In this document: piece by piece, positions 23,198 to 35,281 of the stretch
Layout of the letters: every line of letters starts with the position of its first letter
How positions within the stretch are numbered: position 1 is the first letter of the stretch
Assembly (NCBI GenBank): GCA_001599915.1
Contig: BCIG01000007.1
Span: 496,001-560,000 of the forward strand
Reading direction: 5' to 3'
Length of the DNA stretch: 64,000 nt
Source: Symbiotaphrina buchneri
Lineage: Eukaryota > Ascomycota > Symbiotaphrinales > Symbiotaphrinaceae
Translations under genes and position numbers: made by a program
The notes under the pieces: model-generated
The model's input: the letters and a program-made list of their open reading frames with translations, nothing else
What the model was told of the DNA's origin: nothing
Databases searched by the model: none

Positions 23198-24407
23198 GCC
23201 TCACTAGTCACTGGGGAGACTCCTGTGACTATCTGAGGTCGTGCTCACAGCATTCGCCCGGTAGAGTTCTCATTATGAAGACACCGATAAACACCCATCG
23301 AAGCGAACGAGCAGAGAAAATTTACGAGCGTGAGGGGACTGTCATTAGTTGTTTCCGCTATTATATTGGCCGAGTCAATTGCTTTGGGCAAGCTACGGTA
23401 CGGATGATCTGGTACTTGACATAGAAGAGGGTAGTGAAATACATAGTCCGATCCAGGGGTCGATGACTAGCGGACTTGGCATGCGGGTTGAGATAGATGA
23501 GCCGCCGAGATAAGATAGATAAGGGAGGAATTTGTACATAGGGATCGGAGGCCACTACGGGTGGAATCGCAGATGGAAGGGATATAAGATGAAGACACAG
23601 AAGGTTGTGCTAGCTCGAACGAGGCAGCAAATACAGTAAAAGCTGTTGTTGGGCGTAAGCAGAGGGATACGGTACCTTAGTATTGACCTTGCCTTATTGA
23701 CCAATGACATGACGAGATGGGACGGCGCTGAAGTGAGCACGGCGGTGATTGGCTGAAGCGAAACGTCGGGGACGATCATCTCTGGGAGATACTCGACGCC
23801 GTGCTATGTGTTCTGGACATGTCAGGCTGAGAGCACCACAGGTAGTCAAATAATGTACTCGAGTAGCGGCCGTGGCGCAGGGTGGACGGTGGACCACAGA
23901 TGCAGCGACATCCACGCACATGCCTTGCCTCTGTGCCATCCTCCACACCCGAAGATGGGCCCCGGGAATGACGACGGACTCGATCTAACCGCAGCTCGTC
24001 CGTGGTCGCTTGACTTGTCCTTGTTGGATGGACCCTGGGACGCGCCTGTACCGCGCTATCTCTCCTTAATATCGTCTCCGGTCAGATTGCCCAAGTCCCC
24101 ATGGTTCCTAAACCGGCTTCGGACCCTCTGCAAAGTTTCAGAGGATCTGTCGTCGGTGAACCATGTGCAGCGATGATAGGTCTACAGCCCAGCCATACCT
24201 GCACGAGCCGTTCTCCCTCCACTGTCACGAGAGGGGCAACGAGGGGCACGATCACCGCCTCTGGCTCGTACAAGAAACACTCCCTCTGAATCATAATACA
24301 TATAACCATGTATGTCTTCAGGGCCCTCTCATCAGTCTACTCCTGCGCCCGTCTTGCTGTCTTCACGGTCTTTCCTCTATATCTTGCCTTCTTCGAAAGC
24401 CCTGACC
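23198..24407 (+). other. intergenic region upstream of BTA1
   Basis: About 1.2 kb. It holds the VPS9-gene 3' UTR and the BTA1 promoter and leader. An in-frame ATG at 24312 lies upstream of the chosen BTA1 start. BTA1 is phosphate-starvation-induced in other fungi, but I see no CACGTG/G Pho4-type core here. Confidence 0.4.
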
Positions 24408-27149
24408 ATGGCCACTGAAGCGGCGCCCTTCTCTTTGCACCGCTGCCATGTACAGGTCCTGACAGCGGCTGTGGTGGTCACAGCGCTTCTCGCTGTAGTT
24501 TTCTTTCTGGCCTCTACCAGGCCTAAACGACCTGACGACAATCCCAATTGGTTCTATTCTTTCTGCCGCTTCTTCTATGCTTCCTTTCTGAAGCCTCATG
24601 ATGGGGACGGTAAGGGGAACGGCCAGCAGGATGCACTGGAAAGCTTCTACCGAGCCCAAGCCGATGTGTATGATGCCACGCGCAAGAGGCTTCTTCGAGG
24701 ACGAGAGAACATGTTAGCCCTCGTAGCAGCTCAATTGAGGCATCGGGCGTCGATGGAGTCCGCAGTCAAGCCAAAGCGCGTCTGGGTCGATGTAAGGCTC
24801 TATACCATTCTCTGGGTGCAAACTGTTCATTGACGGATCCGACACGGATAGATCGGCGGCGGTACAGGGTACAATATTGAAGCCATGAGCAAATATCTGG
24901 ATGTCCCGAAATTCTTTTCCAGCGTCTATCTCGTGGACTTTTCACCGTCTTTATGCGAGGTAGCGAGGAAACGTTTCTCTCGACTCGGCTGGCAGAATGT
25001 CAAAGTCGTCTGTCAAGACGCTAGATCTTTTCGCCTCGAACAATGGGAGGGGGGCCACACAGGACCGGTTCTGAATTATACCCTGGCTGATGGGATGAAT
25101 CCAATTGCAGCCAGCCCCGGGGCTGATGTCATCACAATGTCTTATTCGCTGTCTATGATTCCGGACTACTATTCAGTGATCGACGCGCTTTCTAACCTCT
25201 TGGCTCCAATTGGTATCCTAGGCGTCACCGATTTCTACGTTCAGAGTATCTGCGACGTCGCTGGCAGAAATTATACAGGAGGGGTCTTTAATCGTCATGT
25301 CAATTGGCTCGGTCGCGTCTTTTGGAGAGCTTGGTTTGACATCGATCGCGTAGCCCTCGAAGCGGGGAGACGCGACTATTTGGAATATAGGTTTGGCACA
25401 ATCCTGAGCAGAGACGAGCGCAACTACCTGCTTGGTGGCATCCCATATTATATGTGGATAGGCTGTCACAAGCTGCCTATGTCGACTTCAGCCTCATCGT
25501 CGAACTACCCACAGGAAATTCTGGAGCGGTTGGATGCTGCAGTCACTGAATCCCCCTATCTATCCGCGGTAGACCACACTCGGTCCCTATCAAAAGCAGG
25601 TCAGAAGAATATCCCTGAGATCCGATCTAAGGCCTACGAGTGTGCGATAGTCAACCTGACCAGCAATCTTCCCTTGCCGTCATTCTTCTACCAAAATCAC
25701 CATTGGCGTATTCATTATGATGACAGTCTTCAGAAACACACGCAATTCAACGAGAAGTTCATCTACGCTTTTGCTTGGGAAGATTGTCGAGTAGATCAGA
25801 GATTGCTCAAGATCGGGTCAGAGGATATCGTCCTTGCTATAACCAGTGGGGGATGCAATATCCTGTCATACCTTCTGACCGGCCCCAAAAGGCTACATGC
25901 CGTTGATCTCAATCCCACACAGAATCATCTCTTGGAATTGAAAGTTGCCGCCTTTACCGCACTGCCCTACTCGGACGTTTGGAAATTGTTTGGGGAAGGC
26001 AAGCACGAACGCTTTCGCGAGCTCCTTGTATCTCACTTGAGTCCTCACCTATCTTCGCGTGCATACCAGTATTGGGTAGAGCATACAAGCATATTCACAT
26101 CAAAGGGTGGCCTCTACGAGACCGGTGGTTCTGGTCATGCTATTCGACTCGCGCGACGACTGTTTCGGCTGCTCGGTTTGGGCGGCGAGATTCGCAAACT
26201 ATGCCAAGCAAAGACACTCAATGAGCAGAGAGAATTGTGGGAAAAGCATATACGCGGTGTTCTCCTTCACCGCTTGTTAAGTTGGGCCGTGATCGGCAAT
26301 CCAAGGTTCCTTTGGCAAGCGTTGGGTGTACCGGCAGCCCAGAGTAAGATGATTCAGGACGACTATTTCGAGCAGGAAGGAGTGGCATTCACAGAAAAAC
26401 AGCGATCTTCCGACTATTCAGGGACGGCGATTTGGGAGTACGTTGTGAACACGCTGGATCCAGTGGTGGAACAGACTCTCATAAGCGACGATAACTACTT
26501 TTATTTATTGTGTCTGCAAGGGAAATACTCCATGAGGTGAGCCCGATATGGTTCCGCGGTGATGTCAATCTCTGACACTGATCCAGATGTCATCCTGCGT
26601 ATCTCACAGCGAAGGCTCATTCGAAGCTCTCGAGGCCGGAAGCATTTGACGGACTTCGCATCCATACAGATGAAATAAATGAAGTAATATCACGCATAAC
26701 TCCTGGTACACTAACGATAGCAGTTGTAAGTTACCTACTACATTGCCGGATCATGAAAGCTGACGTGACTAGGTCATGGACTCGATGGACTGGTTTGATC
26801 CAAAAGGAGGCGAAGCTGCTAAGCAGATAAAGGCCTTGAACCATGTCCTTGCCCCTGGTGGGAGGGTCCTTCTGCGCTCAGCGGGACTCAAGCCCTGGTA
26901 TATCAAAGTGTTCGAAGAACATGGTTTTTCGGCCAAGCGCGTCAGCGCCAGGCTGCCTGGTACATGCATCGATAGGGTTTGTCGCCAATTCATACTGTCG
27001 CCAATCTATGCTAATATATTCGAAAAAAGGTAAATATGTACGCGAGCACATGGCTATGTACATTGGAGCAGAAGGAGGAGGACGAGGAGGATCGTGATGA
27101 TGATGATGATGATGGTGATGATAGCGATGTAACTGTGAGCGAGCTATGA
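24408..27149 (+). CDS. BTA1: betaine lipid (DGTS) synthase Bta1
   Basis: Exons are 24408-24791, 24852-26536, 26587-26725, 26773-26976 and 27030-27149, giving 843 aa. The enzyme moves the 3-amino-3-carboxypropyl group of SAM onto diacylglycerol and then N-methylates it three times, making a phosphorus-free phosphatidylcholine substitute in the ER. A membrane segment (VLTAAVVVTALLAVVFFLAS) is near residue 17. The N-terminal half is a BtaB-like methyltransferase (VDIGGGTGYNIEAMSKYL, VYLVDFSPSLCEVARKRF, VITMSYSLSMIPDYY). The C-terminal half is BtaA-like/DUF3419 (FAWEDCRVDQRLLKI, AITSGGCNILSYLL, HAVDLNPTQNHLLELK). The last exon ends in an acidic run (EEDRDDDDDDGDDSD). An alternative start at 24312 adds 32 residues. 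Confidence 0.93.
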
Positions 27150-27912
27150 GCGGGTCCAACTGGGTTGGTGCATATGCTGCTGGACAGGCTTTTTGGTTTA
27201 GAGCCACTCATATGCTTCCAGAGCTTGCTTGGTCTATACCAGTGTCCGAGCACAGCGTAGGACCATGGCACGGTTTGGCCGGGTGGGGAGCCTTGCCAGT
27301 TGCCAAATTCTACCTACCAAATTTTCCGTCATTTGTCTCATTTCTTCCATGCAGGATCCCCTGGGTCTTTTATCTTATTGAGCCTCTAGACAAGCCTTGT
27401 ACAGGATACCTGTTGCTGTTCTTTCAAATATGAAAACGACTTTCGTCAGCTTGATTGATCGTACTGTTTACGACAGACCGCCTTTGGAGATCAGCTCCTG
27501 ATCATCCTGCCTCCAACCTCTAGCTGCTATCATGGGCTAGTGCACGCAGGTAGTTTATTTAGTGCAGCTCTCTCTCGACTACGTAACTGCTGCCTTTGGA
27601 TGGGACCACTTTGCGGTGGACCATAGTCCAACACTCCTTGAACTTCACAGCATTCGTGGGGATTTCAGTGTGTAGCCTCGTGCTCTACCCGGCTGATCGT
27701 AGCCCTCAACCCAGGCAATTGTTGACGTTGACGACTCTTAATAGGACCAAGGCCTTTGAGCCACAATGGAAATGTCGGCGGGGGCTCGGAATTGCAGAAA
27801 ATATTGGTATCATTTCTATGTAATCGCCGCCAAATGTCGCGCGAAGCATACAGCAAGACTCCAGCAGTGCAGCGCCTCGTAAATCTATTGGCGAAGTATG
27901 GCAATATACAAC
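27150..27912. other. convergent intergenic region (BTA1 / ARL1)
   Basis: About 760 bp with the two 3' UTRs. No gene, repeat or RNA is recognised. Confidence 0.4.
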
Positions 27913-28741
27913 TCATGAGGACCCTTGCTGCACGGTTTGCTGGAAGGGAGTCAGCAAGGTTGAATATCTGCAAGTCATGACAGGGGCAGGATTGCATACC
28001 ACTAGCCAGTCCATGCCCTCGTTTATACCCCTGCCATCAACGGCCGAGCAGGCCACTATACTCCAATTCCTGTCACGTAGCTCCCCCAGTTTTAATGCCT
28101 CCGAAATCTCGCCGGCCCCTTTTGCACCTGGCTGATCTTGCTTGTTCGCGAATACTAAGAGGGCGGCATCCCGAAGTTCCTCTTCGTTCAACATCGCAGC
28201 CAGTTCCTCCGCCGCAGTCCCTAACCGCTCGATATCAGTGGAATCGATGACGAAGATGACTGCCGCCGTATTCGCATAATAGCAGCGCCAATATGGTCTT
28301 ATGCTGGTCTGCCCACCAAGGTCCTGAAGTATGCACTCTGATCAGACGCGCTCTGCATGACGTCGAGGATGTCGCGGACTGAGCCTTACCCAGACATTGA
28401 AGTTGAGGTTCTTGTATGTTACGGATTCCACATTGAAGCCAATGGTGGGTATTGTCGTGACGACCTCTCCTATCTTATATGCAACATTTTCAGTATTCGA
28501 TCATCCCACGTCTGGGCAGCACCGAAGGTGCCACTGTGTCTGTCAGTGGCCGTACCTTTAATCGATATAATAATGTGGTTTTGCCGGCATTATCCTGTCG
28601 AGGATTGTGATCAGATGACTATTCAGACGGTGCAGAGAAAGTGGCCGCCGTAGGAAAGCTTACCAGCCCCAGGATCAAGATTCTAATCTCCTTCTTTGTC
28701 CACAGCAAGCCCGATAGGATCCGTGATATGCTTCCGCCCAT
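27913..28741 (-). CDS. ARL1: Arf-like GTPase Arl1
   Basis: Exons (minus strand) are 28664-28741, 28556-28594, 28390-28473, 28000-28323 and 27913-27939, giving 183 aa, the same length as yeast Arl1. It acts at the trans-Golgi, recruiting GRIP-domain golgins. The start MGGSIS supplies a Gly2 for N-myristoylation. GTPase motifs are GLDNAGKTT (P-loop, split by intron 1), [10 protein letters not shown] (switch I), [13 protein letters not shown] (switch II) and [26 protein letters not shown] is at the C terminus. The last exon encodes only QTVQQGSS. One exon is just 39 nt. It is divergent from ARP8 across 692 bp. Confidence 0.95.
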
Positions 28742-29433
28742 TGTTGTCTACTTTCTTGCCCCCAAAGGCAGCCGAGAACGGCGACGTGTCAGGATGGACT
28801 ACACCGACAGAGGGAGAATATATGATGTCGGTTCTACTGCTGTGGAGGGCGTATGGCGCCAAGTAAACAGGCGGCGAGAATGCGTTTGATATAGAGGTCG
28901 TGGTTTCGTTCGTGAAAATAATAATAGGAGGCCTGAACCAGTACAGGGATTATGGGGATGTAAACCAGCAGTGAGCCACAGCCACATGCAGCCCGTCCAT
29001 TTGCTTACACAGCTACGGTAGGTACCTAGTAACGTCCGCAGAGCCACGGAGTTAAAAACGTCAACCACCAGAAGACCTCCCGGCTTCACGTTGTTAGTAT
29101 GTAATCCCAGGATCGCCGATATCTCTTGGAGCACCCCTAATCTATCTGACAGCGTCCTCATTCACGGATGGATGGACTGCTGAAAGAGAGATCTCGTACT
29201 CCGTACCGTGGAGGGAGTACTGTACAGTACCTACAACTCCGATACGCGCGCGGTTGTCGCCTCGGTATCTTCCGCTCGTGAAGCTCCAGTACCTGCGCCC
29301 ACTACGGTAGGTACCTCAAGTACGGAGTTGGTATGCTCGTCCACACAACCACTTGGGGAATTGAGTGGGAACAGACCCTTCTGACGACACCAAGAGCACA
29401 AACACTGAAAGTCAGCCTGGAGAAGTGTACGCA
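28742..29433. promoter_or_regulatory. divergent promoter region ARL1 / ARP8
   Basis: 692 bp. It contains TACTCCGTAC at 29197-29206 and TACGGAGT at 29321-29328, words shared with other spacers here, as well as GTAGGTACCT words. A minus-strand frame (28799-29161) has one protein-like stretch but no family match, so I do not call it. Confidence 0.4.
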
Positions 29434-31970
29434 ATGGTTGGGAAAAAGTCTGGGAAAGCCCTCCTTCGGGAGGAAGGTACGGGGATCATCACGCTACGAG
29501 CGACTCTCCGAGCTGCGACAGGGAGACTGACGTGGGTACAGGTCTCGAGAGGACGGACAACAATATGGACCTGACGACATGGCCGCAGGTGACCATGATC
29601 AATCAAAAAAACTACTATACGTACGCGCAACTTCCTGCTCTAGGACCAGCGCGCCTCGACGATGGGCCCGGACCCCTCCTTTTAGAGGACCAAAGACCGG
29701 GAGGTGCCCAGCTTGCGACAGACGCTGACTTTGCTTGCTTGCAGGGAATATTTGAAAAGGGACGATCAAATCTTGCCACTTCGGTTACAGGCTGAGGAAA
29801 CCCGGAACCGCATGGCCAGGGAAGCCAAAGACAAAGATCGTGCTCTGGCTCAGGCTAGCCGGAATGATCTGGGTCTTCCTGATGCGGACGTCGAGATGGA
29901 AGAAGAGGGTGGAGCCGAGGATGGTCCCGTGGCCGAAGGCAAAGACAGGCTGGGCTCTAAGGTAATTGTCATACATCCTGGCAGTCAGAACCTAAGGATA
30001 GGTCTCGCCAGTGATGCGCTGCCCAAATCTGTACCGATGGTGGTAGCCAGACGATCGGCTATGAATGAGACAGAGGAATACAGGGGCGAACCAATACCTA
30101 AGCGGTTAAAGAGAGACAACGGAGAAGACTTTGAACCAGAACGACAGTTCGGAGAAGAGGTTTGTACCTTGCACCGTGTAGCGTGCAGAGCACTCGGCCT
30201 CTAACCTCGAGATATAGTTTGCGTCGCAATTTGCTACAATGTCTGCCGACCTAAAGTCACGTATGCGCTACAACAAACGCCGAATCCTACCCAACTCCAA
30301 GGAGCTCGTGGTCAACTATAACCGTCGGGTACAGCCTGATATCATTTCCGAACATAATGACCCGATGCGCATTGACTGGACAGAATTACCCGATAACCCT
30401 GCGGGAGCCCCAGATCTCATCGCAGGCCATGCTGCTCTGCGCATTCCGGACTATTCCACGCCAAGGTACAAACTCACTTGGCCCATGCGAAATGGCTGGT
30501 TCAACGAGCGCGACTACGACAGCAAGATGCTGCTGTTCGAGGACTTTGCTGCAATCATTGAGGAGGCAATGAAATCTGAGCTGGGCTTGCGAAGGAAAAA
30601 GGACTGGACACAATATGGATGTGTGTTCATTATACCAGACCTCTACGAACGGCAATACGTTTGCGCTGTGCTAGAGATCCTGCTCCACGAGTTTGGCTTT
30701 GGTAGAGTGTGTTTTATCCAGGAGAGTCTTGCTGCTACCTTCGGTGCTGGCTTTTCCAGTGCATGCATCGTCGACGTTGGGGCACAGAAGACATCGATAT
30801 GTTGCGTGGAAGAGGGCTTATGTCTCGAAAACTCGAGGATGAATCTCAAGTACGGTGGTGCAGATGTCACGGAGACCTTCATCAAAATGATGCTCTTCGA
30901 CCATTTCCCGTATGCGGATATCAACCTCAGGAGGAGGTACGATTTCCTGCTCGCGGAGGAGTTGAAACAGAAATTCTGCACCATGAACGAGTCAGATATC
31001 AGCGTACAGCTGTACGACTTCCACCTAAGGGCCCACGGTCAGGACACGCGAAAGTACACGTTTAAAACGTATGATGAGGTGATGCTGGCACCTCTTGTAA
31101 GGTTCCCGTCGCCTGATTTTGAAGCTTTTTCTAATATCCATCCAGGGATATCTATACCCCACAATTTTCGACCATTCGTCAAAGCTGGAAGGCCGCAGAA
31201 AACTCATTGACCGTTCTTATGATCTGTATGATGGGACGCCAAATGACCCTATATCTTCCGCGCAAGATTCAATCTATCTAGCACTTCAACCCGCCCTGGC
31301 CGCCAATGGGACGTCGGTAAATGGGGAGGCATCCAGCGAGACGATAATAGCAGCGACGCCAAATCGACCGCCAGCGTTCAACCTAGCCAGCCGATTCAGT
31401 GAGGCTGAGGCAACTCCGCGTTCATCTGTGGCTGGTTCACCGGCACCTGAAGGGTCCGGCACGCCTCAGCCAGGAATGGCAGGGAACGCAACCTCGGCTC
31501 AGGTCGCGGCTGCGAATGGTGAGAAACTGATGTCGGCGGAACAACGAGATAGCGTTCTTCCAATCGCCCCGCTCGATCAGGCCATTTTGACATCAATTTC
31601 ACATGCAGCGCGAGATGAGGAGAGGAAGACGCGAGACTTCCTCGGTGGTATCATGGTCATTGGAGGTGGTAGTCTGGTCGCTGGGTTTACTGGCTGTTTG
31701 GAGGAGCGACTTCGAGAGCTGCGGCCGGGCTATTCGAAGGACATCATGGTCGGGATCCCTCCGCGGGAGCTGGACCCCCAAGTTGTCGTTTGGAAGGGAG
31801 GCAGCGTGTTCGGAAAGTTGCGCGGATCGAATGATAGCTGGATTGGGCAGATGGAGTACGATCGACTGGGCAGCAGAGTGTTGGCTTATAAATGGTGAGG
31901 TTCTTGCCAACGCAATTTCGGGAGCCCTAAGTGTCCATACTAACGGGTTTCTAGCATGTGGGCTTGGTAA
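29434..31970 (+). CDS. ARP8: actin-related protein 8 (INO80 chromatin remodeller subunit)
   Basis: Exons are 29434-29476, 29542-29620, 29745-30159, 30218-31096, 31146-31894 and 31955-31970, giving 726 aa. Arp8 is a nuclear subunit of INO80 that binds nucleosomes and linker DNA with Arp4 and actin. Conserved parts are MVGKKSGKALLREEG, TDNNMDLTTWPQVTMINQ, YYTEYLKRDDQILPLRL, VIVIHPGSQNLRIGLASDA (actin-fold phosphate loop), FIIPDLYERQYVCAVLEILL, QESLAATFGAGFSSACIVDV, NLKYGGADVT and GGIMVIGGGSLVAGFTGCLE. An insert of about 100 residues rich in Ala/Ser/Pro separates the last two blocks. The last exon is 16 nt and encodes MWAW plus stop. Intron 2 is the longest at 124 nt. Confidence 0.93.
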
Positions 31971-33368
31971 TAGGGGTCATTAATTGAACCGGGCGTGGAC
32001 AACTCCACACATCGCATAGCGATCAGCACTTTCCTTCCCAGTCCCGCAATGTCCTAGGGGTAAGTTTTGCATGGAACAATCACTAAAGGCCATCCCAGTG
32101 AGAGTGGCCAGGCGTGTCTCAACGGGGAGCAGTGCCGTTGACACAGAGAGGCGGGGCCCAGCTCTGACTTCCGCTCAGATCACTTTTCTGAGAAAGCGGT
32201 TCCGTGACGGGCAAGCCGCAGGCGTGGGTGGCCCTATCAGAGGCGGAGAATATGCGGATTGCGGATTGCCGTGACTCGGGGCATCTCCCGCCTGGTGGGG
32301 CGCTCTAGCATATTTCTGGGCCCCTGGTCCCGGCCAGAATCCGGAATTACCGGCCGGGGGCACAGCTTAAATTTAGCACATGGCCCGAGTCTTTCATGAA
32401 TCATCTGCCATCCTTTGGCAGCTGTACCTTAGTCCGTGTGTGATGGTCCACGTATAAGTGATTAGTTCAAGGTGATTATGATGGTGCTGCGGGGAAATGG
32501 TGTGGAGTAGGTCAGTGCGGACGATGGGATTTCTCGGAAAAAGGGGGCCCCTGGAAACTGCCAAGCCGAGCCGTCCTGGCCGGTCGCGCCATGTCATGTC
32601 GTGCATGTGCCGCCAACCTCCACCACCAATCATCAAGAAATGTATTCCCTGTGTGCTGACCGAGCCGGCTGTGGCCAGAGCTCGAAGCTTGGGTATCATA
32701 ACACGAAGTACATGTACCAGTAGAACGAAGTACGCGTACCTGCTGGTACCATTGTCATGTAGTCAATTTTCCAATGATAATTGGAACATGATGCCAATTG
32801 CCATAACTGAGTTGCTTCGGTCGGACAATTAATGGGGAAGGAAACAGGACAAACCTCCCCGCGCTCGGGATGTACGAAGTACAATGCACGCAATGTGATT
32901 CGATGATGATTATGCAGCAGCTCGGGGTAGCTACGTAGAGCGAAAGAAAGCTTAGCTCCCGTAGTGGCCGTGTCGGTGATCATCGGGCCCGACAGACAAG
33001 AAAGACACCGAGATGGAACAGTGCAATACGCCGATATGCTTGCGCAAATTGTTTACTCAACAACACAGCCGCAACATACCCCGCTGTAGGGTTCAAGCTG
33101 TCTGTGTAGCTACTAAGTTCGAGCGAGAGTAAGGTAAGTCCCAATCCGTACCTGTTCTGTTTTGCCTGCTACCCAGAAATAATAATCAACTGACAACGGA
33201 AGAATAAAATCAGCCCACTTTGAAATGATCCGAATGACTTGAAGCACTTCCCGAGCTCTTCTTCCCCTCGGCCTCCATTCCCGTCCTCAATCTCTCTCTC
33301 TTCTCCTCAGAGGGGCATCTCCCCGTGAAACCTGTATCTTTCGCCCGCAAAGCCATCCACTCTACAAG
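31971..33368 (+). other. intergenic region upstream of the catalase gene
   Basis: About 1.4 kb between tandem genes. It includes the catalase promoter and leader. GTACC/GTACGAAGTAC words occur at about 32703-32736 and 32871-32886. No coding gene is supported. Confidence 0.4.
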
Positions 33369-35088
33369 ATGGGTGCCCACGATAAGCCAACCTATCGCTA
33401 CAACGATGTCCCCATCTATACAACCTCCAACGGGGCCCCGGTCCACGATCCCGAGGCTGCTCTCCGCGTCGGCCCAAATGGCCCTCTCCTTCTGCAGGAC
33501 TTCCACTTGATCGATCTCCTGGCACACTTCGACCGTAGGTGGGATCAAATCCGCTCGCCTGCAAGCTCTAATTCTTTCTGCAGGGGAGCGGATACCCGAA
33601 CGGGTTGTCCATGCCAAGGGGGCCGGCGCATATGGCGAGTTCGAGGTCACGGATGATATCTCGGACATTGTAAGTAGCTGACAACTGGTTCTGCCACCAT
33701 CCTCTAACCTCCATTTAGTGCGCCATTGATATGCTCAATGGTGTTGGGAAGAAGACCAACTGTGTCTGCCGCTTCTCCACTGTTGGCGGAGAGAAAGGTT
33801 CTGCAGACAGTGCCAGGGACCCTAGAGGCTTCTCCTTCAAATTTTATACGGAAGGTGAGCACAAAAAACCTTCCAGTGCAAACATAGATTTGACAATTGC
33901 ACGGCAGAGGGAAACTGGGACTGGGTATTCAACAATACCCCCATCTTCTTCCTCCGGGACCCTTCCAAGTTCCCCATATTCATCCACACTCAAAAGCGGA
34001 ACCCTCAGACGAATCTGAAGGATGCCACCATGTTCTGGGACTACCTGTCCACCCACCAGGAGTCCGCTCATCAGGTCATGCACCTGTTCAGTGACCGTGG
34101 TACCCCTTACTCCTATCGCCACATGAACGGCTACTCCGGCCATACCTACAAGTGGGTTAAGCCGGACGGTTCCTTCAAGTACGTTCAGATCCACGTGAAG
34201 ACCGATCAAGGCAGCAAGACTTTCACCAATGACGAGGCAGGGGCCATGGCCTCCGAGAACCCGGATTGGCACACGCAGGACTTGTTCGACGCCATTCAGC
34301 GCGGCGAGCGTCCCAGCTGGACTTGCTATGTCCAGGTCCTTGATCCTAGCGAGGCCGAGAAGTTTCGCTGGAACATCTTCGACCTGACGAAAGTCTGGCC
34401 TCAGAAGGACGTCCCTCTCCGAAGGTTTGGCAAGATAACTCTAAAACGAAACGTGAGTGCCTCGTCCTTAGACCTGTCCCAGACATCGAAAGGTTAACCT
34501 TCAGTCCAGCCCGAGAACTACTTTGCGGAAATCGAACAGGCCGCCTTCTCGCCTTCCCATATGGCGCCTGGTGTTGAGCCGTCGGCCGACCCCGTACTCC
34601 AGTCTCGGTTGTTCTCATACCCGGACACGCACCGTCACCGGCTTGGAGTCAACTACCAGCAAATCCCCGTCAACTGCCCCCTAAGAGCTTTCAATCCCTA
34701 CCAGAGGGACGGTTCAATGGCGGTCAACGGCAACTACGGTGCCAACCCAAACTATCCCTCAAGCTTCCGGCCTTTGACTTTCAAGCCGGTCAAGGCCAGC
34801 CAACAGCACGAAAAGTGGGCAGGGGCGGCGGTCGCAGAGCAGATCCCGATTACAGACGAGGGCTTCGTGCAGCCCCGTGGGCTCTGGCAAGTCTTGGGCC
34901 GAACACCCGGTCAGCAGGACAACTTCGTCTACAATGTTGCTGTGCATCTCTCGGCAGCCAGGTCAGAGGTACGCACGAAGACATATGAGATGTTCACCCG
35001 CATTGCGCCCGAACTTGGTGCGCGCATCGAGAAATTGACGGAAGAGAAGGCCCCGGCATCCATGGGTTCTGCTCAGCCACGCTTGTAG
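33369..35088 (+). CDS. small-subunit catalase, CatC-like
   Basis: Exons are 33369-33534, 33584-33669, 33719-33854, 33908-34452 and 34510-35088, giving 503 aa. It dismutates hydrogen peroxide. The distal heme-pocket His is in [17 protein letters not shown] (about residue 65). Other motifs are [52 protein letters not shown], and the proximal heme-ligand Tyr in [14 protein letters not shown]. The length is that of clade-3 small-subunit enzymes, without the C-terminal flavodoxin-like domain of large catalases. No signal peptide is present. The C terminus is QPRL, which resembles but does not match a canonical PTS1, so peroxisomal targeting is uncertain. The last intron uses the second of two nearby AGs, giving [13 protein letters not shown]. 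Confidence 0.95.
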
Positions 35089-35281
35089 AAGACGTACAGT
35101 CATACACACAAAAAAAAAACCTGGTCGTTTCACAAACTTTGTTGTTGGTTTGGTCTTGTAGAGTGTCAAATCCTCTAGCAGCCGGTAACGATCACTTGCG
35201 AGCCATTGGAGGCTCGGGTCGATAACTGTAGCTGGCAAGGATTTTATTTTATTTGGGTATATATTTTGCAGCTTGGGTGTT

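Noticed and set aside
23808-24176. 122-codon plus-strand frame upstream of BTA1
   Set aside because: Composition is not protein-like, with no motif or splice support; it is likely promoter sequence.
27080-27125. GAT/GAG-type trinucleotide run (His-rich when read antisense)
   Set aside because: It codes the acidic end of Bta1 in the right frame, so it is coding sequence and not a separate microsatellite or gene.
28799-29161. Minus-strand frame with a stretch reading VKPGGLLVVDVFN
   Set aside because: The piece looks a little like a Rossmann strand, but it is short, ends in junk, and lies in the ARL1/ARP8 promoter region with no partner exons.
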